This document shows positions 1-6,936 of a DNA stretch of 55,056 nt, in pieces (position 1 is the first letter of the stretch; each line of letters begins with the position of its first letter). Source of the stretch: Phycisphaerales bacterium (lineage in GTDB: Bacteria; Planctomycetota; Phycisphaerae; Phycisphaerales; UBA1924); the NCBI GenBank assembly GCA_029260555.1, contig JAJDCZ010000020.1:1-55056 (forward strand), given 5' to 3'. Below the pieces are notes generated by a model. It saw only the letters and a program-made list of their open reading frames with translations, was not told where the DNA came from and searched no databases. The position numbers and the translations under genes are program-made.

Positions 1-129
1 CTGCGCTCGCTGCGCTGTCGAACCAAGGGGGCCCTCTGGAACTCCATGCAGAGCGTGCTCGATCAGGTGACCCCGACCGACGCCACAAACTGCTTCACGC
101 ACTGCGGATACTCGATACGCTTTGACTGA
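1..129 (+). CDS. IS630-family transposase, C-terminal fragment
   Basis: Frame 1 is open from the window edge to a TGA at 127-129. The 42 visible residues contain RTKGALWNSMQSVLDQVTP and then NCFTHCGY. This matches the usual C-terminus of IS630-family DDE transposases, where an LW..I...L..(F/V)TP helix is followed by a C(A/S)NYFRHAGY-type ending. The catalytic part lies outside the window. The transposase would act in the cytoplasm as a DNA strand-transfer enzyme. Its stop codon lies about ten bases from a CTAG at 137-140, the target motif favoured by IS630 elements. Only the C-terminus is visible, so subgroup and intactness cannot be judged. Confidence 0.7.
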   Translation: MRSLRCRTKGALWNSMQSVLDQVTPTDATNCFTHCGYSIRFD

Positions 130-139
130 GAGTGCTCTA
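1..139 (+). mobile_element. Right end of an IS630-type insertion sequence (left part outside window)
   Basis: The transposase tail runs to 129 and a CTAG lies at 137-140. IS630 elements insert into TA, often within CTAG, and duplicate the TA. The element end is therefore inferred at about 136, with the TA at 138-139. Read inward on the minus strand, the proposed terminus begins GAGCACTCTCAGTCAAAG. The matching inverted repeat would be at the left end, outside the window, so the boundary is an inference. Confidence 0.5.
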
Positions 140-607
140 GATTCTTCGAGTACAACACGCTTTGCAAACGAGATCTGGGCTGACCCCACACCACTGCTTG
201 CAGGAGGTGCCGGTGGCGATGAAACCCTGTTTGCAAGTGCTTCGGCTATGGGCCTTGGATTTGGCGATGATATAGATGCCGTATCAATCTTCGACACAGA
301 TAACAGCAGCGATTTCTCTAGCGGTGATCAGGTATTCTTTAGCCTGACCCCAGGCTCGACTCTCCTTGGAGCAATGGGCTGGAGTGCTGCAGATGTTCTC
401 ACCATCTCGTTTGGCGACAATGCACCTTCAGTCTTTGCAACTGCAAGTGATTTGGGTCTTGCATTTAATGACAATCTCAACATGCTTGAGCTTGTTCCGC
501 TTGGAGTAAACGCTGAACAGACCATCGGAAGCAAGGTGCCAGCACCTGGTTCAGTAGCATTACTGGGCTTTGTGGGCGCACTTGGTTGTACTCGACGCAG
601 GCGATAA
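122..607 (+). pseudogene. 5'-truncated PEP-CTERM-type exported protein
   Basis: The frame is open from about 71 and could start at a TTG at 122, but the first bases overlap the transposase 3' end and there is no signal peptide. From about 140 the product is rich in Gly, Ala, Asp and Ser, with two similar segments (LFASASAMGLGFGDDIDAV and VFATASDLGLAFNDNLNML). It ends in VPAPGSVALLGFVGALGCTRRRR-like sequence: a Pro-rich turn, a short hydrophobic helix and terminal arginines. That is the PEP-CTERM-like sorting signal of Phycisphaerae, which directs exported proteins to the envelope. I infer that the IS630 element inserted into a longer surface-protein gene and left only its C-terminal part. A terminator-like hairpin follows. 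Whether the stub is still expressed is unknown. Confidence 0.65.
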
Positions 608-620
608 CTCGAATAATTAT

Positions 621-640
621 CAAGACTGCTCACAGTCTTG
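621..640 (+). terminator. Hairpin terminator after the PEP-CTERM remnant
   Basis: CAAGACTG (621-628) and CAGTCTTG (633-640) form a perfect 8-bp stem with a four-base loop. TT follows at once and an ATTTTTG a little further on. It lies 14 bases after the stop of the truncated gene. The T tract is interrupted, so efficiency is uncertain. Confidence 0.55.
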
Positions 641-690
641 TTCAAACAGGATTTTTGTAGCAAAAACCACAACTCTCCCAATCGTGTCGT

Positions 691-725
691 CCGGCGCGCC
701 GCCAAACCTCCAGGCGGCTCGCCGG
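691..725. repeat. Strong GC hairpin between convergent genes
   Basis: CCGGCG (691-696) pairs with CGCCGG (720-725), and GCCGCC (698-703) pairs with GGCGGC (713-718), giving a 12-bp stem with one mismatch. It sits in the 150-bp gap between the convergent PEP-CTERM remnant and the minus-strand metallopeptidase gene. Neither side has a T run, so it may be a rho-type or mRNA-stabilising structure, or a palindromic repeat, rather than a classical terminator. Confidence 0.5.
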
Positions 726-756
726 GCGTTCGATATTTAGTGCACCCAATATGAAC

Positions 757-2256
757 TCAAGGTGCCCGATCAATCAGTTTCACTGTCGCTTTGCCATGCC
801 TGCGGAATCTTCGATAGGAGATTTCAATCGTCGCGTCCGGCTCATAGTCACCAAGTACGCGCACCAGTTCGTTCAGATCTCGCGTGGGTCTGTTTTCGAT
901 CGCAGTGATCACATCGCCGATGCGTAATCCCGCCTTGCGTACCGACCGTCTTGTGATTGACTGAATCACAGGACCATCGCCCGAACCCATCGCAATATCG
1001 ATCCCCAGAGATGCCCGGCCAGGCCTGCGCTGATCAGGCACCATCTTGAGTTTCAGTGCCCATTCACGAAAATCTGCATCGATCGCATCCACAGGCATCC
1101 CCAGCACCTCTACCACCGATGCAACTCCCGTCGGATCCTGTTCAAAGTTTGCAACATAATGGCGATACCACGCACCCAGTTTGTCTTTCTCGTAGAGATA
1201 CAAAAAAAAGGCCCGCGCCTGCGCATAGTACGCCAAAGGCCGGCTCCCGGTAAACCGCTCCCGCGTCAGCGTCGCCAGTTGAGTAAGCGAGAGCTGTTTG
1301 TGAGCCTTGGCCAGTCGCTTGACAATGTTGGTTCGCCATGAAGCGACAGGTGTGATATTGCCATTGACCATGTCGTAATCTTCGATCAGGCTGCAGAGGC
1401 CCTCCTGAATCCACACAGGATGCACCTGGCTGTGCCTGACATTGGACCGCCAATGCAGAACATGCAGAAACTCATGGCGAAGCGTGGCACCAATGTCCTT
1501 GGCGATAAGTTCCTTGCGGTCATGGCTGTAATGCCCACCGACGCCAAAGAAGTTGCCCTTGCCAGCCGAGCCATAGATCCGCGATGCCCATGTTTTAAAA
1601 TCCTCAGGCGTAGGAAGCACCACAAACACCCAGTACCCCGCAAGGTCGTCAGGGTCCATCTCATCCAAGGCGGGAAGGTCAACAAAGATCTCCCGCTGCG
1701 CCCATGCTGCGATGGCTGAGATCTCCAGGCGTGACTGTTCAAACGAGCCCGGGTCCAGAGCTGCCAGGTAGTGCAGCCGAAGCGACTCATCATCAACCTG
1801 CTGGTAACGACCATCAAACTGCTTTTTCAACTGAGCCAGATGATCCTTGTCATACACGCGCGTTGCCTGATTCCAGTTCATCATCAACGCAATGCAGTCC
1901 GGATGCGTTCGCGCCAGCTCAAGATGAGGGTCATTACGCATATGCTCCAGATCAGAAAAACCCGTCGCAACCGCAGAAACCAGATACTGCATCGCTTCGT
2001 CAGCATCGCCTTGCATCGACCGCGCACAAGCAAGGTTGTAGTGCAACACAAAGTTTTCAGACTCAACAGCCAGGTGCTCTTTCAATGCCCGCTCAGCCTC
2101 AGCGTAATCCTCTTGTGCAAAGGCATCCAGCCAGCGTTGTTGCAGTTCCTGTCGATCTTCCTCGCGGACCAGTGCAGGCCTGTCCTGAGCGTGCGTAATC
2201 GGGACCACAAGCACCAGCATCGCACCGAGTAAAGCAGTGTGCAACCATCGCTTCAT
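757..2256 (-). CDS. Exported TPR / gluzincin-like metallopeptidase with C-terminal PDZ domain
   Basis: The 499-residue product starts at the ATG at 2254-2256 (MKRWLHTALLGAML), which gives a typical signal peptide ending THAQ; an upstream in-frame start would bury it. After the signal come TPR-like helices (about residues 30-110: AEDYAEAERAL.., NLACARSMQGDADEAM). Then there is a peptidase-like region with TLRHEFLHVLHW, an HExxH zinc-protease motif, and a downstream IQEGLCSLIED that may supply the third ligand. The C-terminal 90 residues are a PDZ domain (GPVIQSITRRSVRKAGLRIG). It probably acts in the periplasm or at the cell surface, with the PDZ placing a substrate. The substrate is unknown. 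This resembles DUF1570-type planctomycete proteins, but assignment to a named peptidase family is not certain. Confidence 0.75.
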   Translation of the reverse strand: MKRWLHTALLGAMLVLVVPITHAQDRPALVREEDRQELQQRWLDAFAQEDYAEAERALKEHLAVESENFVLHYNLACARSMQGDADEAMQYLVSAVATGFSDLEHMRNDPHLELARTHPDCIALMMNWNQATRVYDKDHLAQLKKQFDGRYQQVDDESLRLHYLAALDPGSFEQSRLEISAIAAWAQREIFVDLPALDEMDPDDLAGYWVFVVLPTPEDFKTWASRIYGSAGKGNFFGVGGHYSHDRKELIAKDIGATLRHEFLHVLHWRSNVRHSQVHPVWIQEGLCSLIEDYDMVNGNITPVASWRTNIVKRLAKAHKQLSLTQLATLTRERFTGSRPLAYYAQARAFFLYLYEKDKLGAWYRHYVANFEQDPTGVASVVEVLGMPVDAIDADFREWALKLKMVPDQRRPGRASLGIDIAMGSGDGPVIQSITRRSVRKAGLRIGDVITAIENRPTRDLNELVRVLGDYEPDATIEISYRRFRRHGKATVKLIDRAP

Positions 2257-2313
2257 GTTGATCAAAAGTTTGCCTGTCACCGTAACTTGCTCCAAGTGAC
2301 CTGCCCAAATGTA

Positions 2314-2940
2314 TCATGAATCGGGAAGATGCTGGGGTTGGTCTACCGCTTTTGACGCCAGAGAAGCGATCAGGTTCTCAATGGCGCGTGGATAGACCTG
2401 ACATTCCAGTTCAAACACGCGGTCAGCCAGTGTCTGAGGCGTATCCCCCCCAAGTACCGCACACTCTTTTTGCATCAAAACCTGCCCACGGTCATATTCC
2501 TGATCACAAAGATGCACCGTGCATCCGCTTTGTGCATCGCCCGCGCTCAAGACCGCTTCATGTACCCGCAAACCATACATGCCCTTGCCACCATGCCTGG
2601 GAAGCAATGCAGGATGAATGTTCACAACTCGGCCTTCAAAGCCCTCAGGCACCTGAACCAGCTTCGTATACCCACCCAGCACGACCAGATCGATGCGATG
2701 CTCCTCATACAGGTTTCCAAGAATCTCCGTGGATATGTCCCCCGGGATAATCTGTGTGGTCAGCTTGAGATCCCGAGCTCGCTCAACGCCCAGGCAAGGC
2801 TTTGATGCGATGACAAGCTCGATCGTTGCATTCAGTTGCTTGCGTGCAGCAGCTTGATGCAGGTTCACGAGCGTTCTGCCGCTGCCTGAGATCATCACGC
2901 ACAATCTGGCAGGTGCAATGGTCGAATCCTTGTGTGTCAT
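2314..2940 (-). CDS. purN: Phosphoribosylglycinamide formyltransferase
   Basis: PurN transfers the formyl group of 10-formyl-tetrahydrofolate to GAR in step three of purine synthesis. The 208-residue length fits the family. Seen are the N-terminal phosphate-binding segment VMISGSGRTLVNL (about 15-27), the catalytic Asn107 and His109 in VVNIHPALLPRHGGKG, and Asp150 in LCDQEYDRGQ. These correspond to the N/H/D triad of the E. coli enzyme. The gene overlaps the upstream thioesterase gene by four bases (ATGA), so the two are probably co-translated. The metallopeptidase gene follows 57 bases downstream on the same strand. Confidence 0.95.
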   Translation of the reverse strand: MTHKDSTIAPARLCVMISGSGRTLVNLHQAAARKQLNATIELVIASKPCLGVERARDLKLTTQIIPGDISTEILGNLYEEHRIDLVVLGGYTKLVQVPEGFEGRVVNIHPALLPRHGGKGMYGLRVHEAVLSAGDAQSGCTVHLCDQEYDRGQVLMQKECAVLGGDTPQTLADRVFELECQVYPRAIENLIASLASKAVDQPQHLPDS

Positions 2941-3347
2941 GATGGAGAGTTGGATCTGGAGCTGTCAAACGGCATGGGCGACCCCTGCTGATCGACGCAG
3001 ACCATGGTCAGACATGCCTTGGTCACCGGCAGCGATCGGCCCGTGTCGTATCGCTCCGCTTCAACCAGCACTTCCACAATGACACTGGTGGTGCCTTTGC
3101 GTGTGGTTCTTGTTCGGAATGCGACGATGTCGCCCACATACACGGGAGCCTGGAAGTTGACCTTGTCCATGGAAGCTGTGACCCAGCGTTCTGAAGCGTG
3201 TCTGCGAGCTTCGACAAAGCCGCTCTGGTCGATGTAGCTGAGGATGACGCCACCAAAGACGGTGCCGTACTGGTTGGTATCGCGAGGCATCATGATGACG
3301 CGAAGGGCATTGTGCCAGTTGTCAGCTTCGGTCGAGTCCTTTTTCAT
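2937..3347 (-). CDS. Hotdog-fold acyl-CoA thioesterase (YciA/BACH type)
   Basis: The start is taken at the ATG at 3345-3347 (MKKDSTEADNW), giving 136 residues; the in-frame extension upstream has no homology-like content. MMPRDTNQYGTVFGGVILSYID is the active-site helix region of the YciA/BACH family, where an Asn/Asp and the GG before the central helix bind the acyl-CoA carbonyl. WVTASMDKVNFQAPVYVGD and the later VEVLVEAE strand complete a single hotdog domain. It would hydrolyse acyl-CoA to free CoA and acid in the cytoplasm. The four-base overlap with purN indicates one operon, although there is no obvious metabolic link. Confidence 0.85.
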   Translation of the reverse strand: MKKDSTEADNWHNALRVIMMPRDTNQYGTVFGGVILSYIDQSGFVEARRHASERWVTASMDKVNFQAPVYVGDIVAFRTRTTRKGTTSVIVEVLVEAERYDTGRSLPVTKACLTMVCVDQQGSPMPFDSSRSNSPS

Positions 3348-3401
3348 AGACCCAACCCTAGCCGGTGTGCAAGGCAATGTGCAGGCAGGATATGAAAACG
3401 A

Positions 3402-3425
3402 CTCTGTGCCTGGTAAAGCACAGAG
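3402..3425 (-). promoter_or_regulatory. Leader hairpin with T run upstream of thioesterase-purN
   Basis: CTCTGTGC (3402-3409) and GCACAGAG (3418-3425) form a perfect 8-bp stem. Read on the minus strand, the stem is followed by TCGTTTTC, so it resembles a rho-independent terminator or attenuator about 55 bases before the thioesterase start. The 3348-3785 gap otherwise holds no convincing gene. A weaker ACAAG/CTTGT hairpin lies at about 3556-3569. Confidence 0.4.
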
Positions 3426-3785
3426 CCGTGAAGAGAAGAGAGGAGAAGACTGGAATAAATCGCAGCTGAACACTCATGGTGCCAAAACGGTGCCTGATGA
3501 GGTCCGGTTTGCTGCTCCAAATGCTGCTGAGGCAGCCCTGGACCAGAACAAACACACAAGCCAGCTTGTTTATTCTGTGATGTCCCCAAAAAAGGTGTTT
3601 TTATTTGAGTTTGGGTTCAGGAAGGGTCATCAGCACGGCCGGATCATGCAGAAATGTGTGAGTTATCAAGGAAACCCCGGGTATTTCTGCTCGTATTGGC
3701 TCAGTGCAGCAGGCCAGTGCGTAACTCAACGCCCCGACACCCCTACGCTTATATAGAGTGTTGTGAAGCGAGCTTGTGGAGCGAA

Positions 3786-4511
3786 ATGTTCATGGATGCC
3801 CCCGGACAATGCAATGCTGAGCCGTGTTCATCAGCCTGCGTGTGCAGCTCTGCTGAGCTGCCGAATCGGGCGTTGTACGCTGGCTTGTCACATGACGAAC
3901 TGATCGCCGGCCACCGCATCGGGATCGAGATGCTGGATGTTCGTGTGACTCAGCTGCCCGCAGCCGCAATCGATCAGGCGTTTTTACCCGACGCCGGAGT
4001 TGGTAGCTGGCCGATTCGTGTGCTCATCGGGCATCTGGCAGACGCAACGATGGTAGATACACACCGAATCCGCCGCATACTTGCCGAAGAAGGCCCCGTG
4101 CTGGCAGCATTTGACGAAATCGCGATGATTGATGCTGGTCTTTACGCCTCGCCTTTGATGAGTGCCAATATGGATGAAGAGGTGGGTGAGAAAATGACCA
4201 ACCCGGTGCCTTTGGCGGGGCATTTGGCCATGATTCACACCACCCGCGCCTGGCTGGGCGATCTTTTATCACGAATAGATGAATCTCAGATGGAACGGGC
4301 GGGTCTGCATCAGGAGTTGGGCGTGGTCACCATTCGATCGATCCTCGAATACGACACCTGGCATCTTGAGCATCACGCCTGGTATCTTTCGCGAAAGATC
4401 GATCGCCTGCTGGGCACGACACCCTGTACGAACAGCCATGATACGAGTAGTCAGGAGTGCGATGGGGGCGTGGGGGGCGTGGGGGGGGTGGGGGGTGTGA
4501 TTGATGCATGA
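3786..4511 (+). CDS. DinB-superfamily protein
   Basis: The start is taken at ATG 3786; longer in-frame starts add a Cys/Arg-rich stretch of no recognisable kind. About residues 35-200 form a four-helix DinB/YfiT-like bundle. SWPIRVLIGHLADATMVDTH carries the first conserved His/Asp pair after the P/W motif, GHLAMIHTTRAWLGDLL is a middle helix, and YDTWHLEHHAWYL gives the last metal-ligand histidines. Family members bind a divalent metal and often act as thiol-dependent S-transferases, but the substrate here is unknown. The C-terminus ends in four GGV repeats encoded by a guanine-rich tract. The stop overlaps the nadB start by eight bases, so the two genes are translationally coupled. Confidence 0.75.
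   Translation: MFMDAPGQCNAEPCSSACVCSSAELPNRALYAGLSHDELIAGHRIGIEMLDVRVTQLPAAAIDQAFLPDAGVGSWPIRVLIGHLADATMVDTHRIRRILAEEGPVLAAFDEIAMIDAGLYASPLMSANMDEEVGEKMTNPVPLAGHLAMIHTTRAWLGDLLSRIDESQMERAGLHQELGVVTIRSILEYDTWHLEHHAWYLSRKIDRLLGTTPCTNSHDTSSQECDGGVGGVGGVGGVIDA
4464..4495 (+). promoter_or_regulatory. Guanine-tract cluster (potential G-quadruplex) before nadB
   Basis: Runs of 5, 6, 8 and 6 guanines lie at 4464-4468, 4472-4477, 4481-4488 and 4490-4495, separated by three, three and one bases. This fits the G3+N1-7 quadruplex rule on the coding strand. It ends eight bases before the nadB ATG, where the ribosome-binding site would be, and encodes the GGV repeats at the end of the DinB-like protein. 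The eight-G run is also prone to slippage. Confidence 0.6.
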
Positions 4512-6264
4512 TTTGTTTGAGGACAAGCGGTATTTGATTCCGTTTCGATCGACGCTGTTGCCTCAGATTTTTACTGATACGCTGGTGATCGGGTCGGGTG
4601 TCGCGGGATTGCGGGCAGCTGTAGCTGCGGGGCAACAGGGCGATGTCATCGTGCTGGCCAAGGGATCGCTTGACGAAACCAACACCAGGCGTGCTCAGGG
4701 GGGGATCGCGGTTTCGATCAAGCCTGAGGATGATCCATTTCAGCACATGGCGGACACGCTGGCTGCGGGTGCGGACCTTTGTGATGAATCAGCGGTGTCG
4801 ATGGTGTGTCAGCAGGGGCCTGATGCCATCAAGGAGCTCTTGAACTGGGGGCTTGAGCTTGATCGGGATGCTGAAGGCGAGCTGAGGGCGGGTCGTGAAG
4901 GCGGGCATCACAGGAACCGGATTCTTCACTCTCAAGGCGATGCCACGGGCTTTGAGTTTCAACGATGTCTGTTGGAGCGGGTTGGGTCGCTGGATGCGGT
5001 TCGGCTGTTTGATCGGTGCTTTGTGCTGGATCTGATTACGCCCAGCAATGATCAGGGAGCACCGGTGATGGGGGCGATCACGCACCATCCGCGGTTCGGA
5101 CTTCAGATGATCTGGGCTCGAGCCACGATCCTGGCATCGGGAGGCTCGGGGATGATCTTCCGGGAAACATCCAACCCGCCCGTTGCTACGGGCGACGGAT
5201 TGGCGATGGCCTACCGCGCTGGTGCTGCCATTGCGGATATGGCGTTTGTGCAGTTTCATCCTACGACGCTGTACCTGCCGGGTGCGCCAAGGCTCTTGAT
5301 TACCGAAGCGGTGCGAGGCGAAGGGGCACATCTTCTTGACGATGCCGGGCACCGTTTCATGCCAGCAGTACATAAAATGGCAGAACTGGCACCGCGGGAT
5401 GTTGTTTCCCGCGCCATCGTGCAACAACTTGCCAAATGTGGAGGCAGCGGGAGTGGGGGGAATAGAAATGGCAGCGATCATGGCGATGGACGCGTGTGGC
5501 TTGATGCAAGGCACATCAAAGGCTTTTCCAAACGCTTCCCGGGAATCGACCAGATGCTGGGACGCTTTGAACTGAACCCGGCGCGGGATTTGATCCCCGT
5601 TCATCCTGCAGCTCATTACACGGTGGGCGGGGTATGGACAGATCTGCAAGGCAGGACCAGCGTGCCAGGTTTGTTTGCGGTGGGTGAAACTGCCTGCTGC
5701 GGCGTGCATGGCGGCAATCGTCTGGCGAGCAACTCGCTCTTGGAAGGCCTGGTGCTGGGCAAGATCGCTGGGGACGCTGCGACTGAGAGTGAGCCTGTGA
5801 TCAAAGCCCCGGTGGCGATTATCAGTGACATACGCCCATCAGCCCATGGCGTGCTTGATCTTGCAGATGTTCGCTCAAGTTTGCGCTCAACCATGTGGCG
5901 TAACGCAGGCATCGAGCGGATTGGTTCCAGGCTTGACGATGTACGAGACATGCTGGCATTCTGGGGCAGGTATACGCTGGACAAGATCTTTGATGAACCT
6001 GTGGGCTGGGAAACGCAGAATATGCTGCAGGTGGCGGCGCTGGTTGCAGAATCAGCATCATGGCGGAAGGAATCACGCGGGTGTCATGCACGATCGGACA
6101 CACCTGAGCCTGTTGATGCATTTTGTGTGCATGATCTGATCAGTCGATGGCTCGATGAGCCGGTACTCAAAGCGGTTGACCGTTCGGTCAGCGAGTCTTG
6201 CACTATCAAAACGGTTGTTACGACGGCAGAACTTGAAGGATCGATCCGGGAGGTGCCATTATGA
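4504..6264 (+). CDS. nadB: L-aspartate oxidase
   Basis: NadB oxidises L-aspartate to iminoaspartate, the first step of de novo NAD synthesis, using FAD. The 586-residue product starts at ATG 4504. TLVIGSGVAGLRAAVAA is the FAD-binding GxGxxG fold. TNTRRAQGGIAVSI, GREGGHHRNRILHSQGDATG, QFHPTTLYLPGAP and VHPAAHYTVGGVWTDLQGRT are the family's substrate and flavin motifs. GNRLASNSLLEGLVLG completes the second FAD contact. Helical sequence after about residue 430 is the C-terminal domain shared with succinate dehydrogenase flavoproteins, but the active-site pattern and lack of neighbours for an Sdh complex favour NadB. It overlaps the genes on both sides. No nadA or nadC is in the window. Confidence 0.93.
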   Translation: MHDLFEDKRYLIPFRSTLLPQIFTDTLVIGSGVAGLRAAVAAGQQGDVIVLAKGSLDETNTRRAQGGIAVSIKPEDDPFQHMADTLAAGADLCDESAVSMVCQQGPDAIKELLNWGLELDRDAEGELRAGREGGHHRNRILHSQGDATGFEFQRCLLERVGSLDAVRLFDRCFVLDLITPSNDQGAPVMGAITHHPRFGLQMIWARATILASGGSGMIFRETSNPPVATGDGLAMAYRAGAAIADMAFVQFHPTTLYLPGAPRLLITEAVRGEGAHLLDDAGHRFMPAVHKMAELAPRDVVSRAIVQQLAKCGGSGSGGNRNGSDHGDGRVWLDARHIKGFSKRFPGIDQMLGRFELNPARDLIPVHPAAHYTVGGVWTDLQGRTSVPGLFAVGETACCGVHGGNRLASNSLLEGLVLGKIAGDAATESEPVIKAPVAIISDIRPSAHGVLDLADVRSSLRSTMWRNAGIERIGSRLDDVRDMLAFWGRYTLDKIFDEPVGWETQNMLQVAALVAESASWRKESRGCHARSDTPEPVDAFCVHDLISRWLDEPVLKAVDRSVSESCTIKTVVTTAELEGSIREVPL

Positions 6265-6857
6265 GGCGCCAGATCGGATTGTTGTTGATGGTTTTTGTTG
6301 CCGGACTGCTTGCATCTGGCTGTGAGGTGTACGAGCGGGATATCAACTATCGCCCACCATTGTCGGGGCTTCCCGGGATGGAGTCACGGGCCAGGATTGC
6401 TCAGGTTCCAGAGGGTTATGTCGATCCCGGGCTGGTTGCAAATGATGAGTTGATCATGGAAAACCCGGATGGATCGGTGATGCTGATTTCACGGACGGTC
6501 AGCCAGCTGATGGCTCATATTCACAGAACGCTGACAGAGGACGAGGTGGACCTTTTTGTTCAGCAGGTGCTTTCACAGGCGACGCTGAGAGAGTTTTATG
6601 ATCATCAGCAAACCGGGCGTGATGCATTTGATCGCCTCAAGAAGGACAGCAATGACATTCAGGCATTGTTTTCGTATATGCCGATGGGCGAGTATTCCCC
6701 AACGGTGATTCGCAAGCCCATCGGGCCGGGCATGATGCGGGTGGTTGTATCGGGGCTGGGCACACAGAAACTGAAGTGGAATGCGATGGATGTGATTATG
6801 GAGCATGGCCACTGGAAACTGCTGTGGTTCAGCAACACGCGTCGCGATAATCGTTGA
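6261..6857 (+). CDS. Lipoprotein of unknown function
   Basis: The 198-residue product begins MRRQIGLLLMVFVAGLLASGCEVY, a signal peptide with lipobox LASG-C, so lipidation at Cys21 is expected. The mature part (residues 30-198) has a predicted helix around THIHRTL-like sequence and then a mixed region ending in WKLLWFSNTRRDNR. I recognise no family. The ATG overlaps the nadB TGA in ATGA, which implies one transcript, but no functional link to NAD synthesis is evident. A TATAAT hexamer at 6860-6865 just after the stop may serve the next gene. Confidence 0.7.
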   Translation: MRRQIGLLLMVFVAGLLASGCEVYERDINYRPPLSGLPGMESRARIAQVPEGYVDPGLVANDELIMENPDGSVMLISRTVSQLMAHIHRTLTEDEVDLFVQQVLSQATLREFYDHQQTGRDAFDRLKKDSNDIQALFSYMPMGEYSPTVIRKPIGPGMMRVVVSGLGTQKLKWNAMDVIMEHGHWKLLWFSNTRRDNR

Positions 6858-6936
6858 CATATAATAGATCGATCTGATTTCAGGTGAGTCAGGTTTGGTG
6901 CTGAGAGCTGGGGGGCGGGAGCTGGGAGTTGTAGCC

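Noticed and set aside
6858..6936. A cobalamin riboswitch before the mutase gene
   Set aside because: Only about 80 bases are available, a TATAAT lies in them, and no B12-box (GCCACTG-type) sequence is present.
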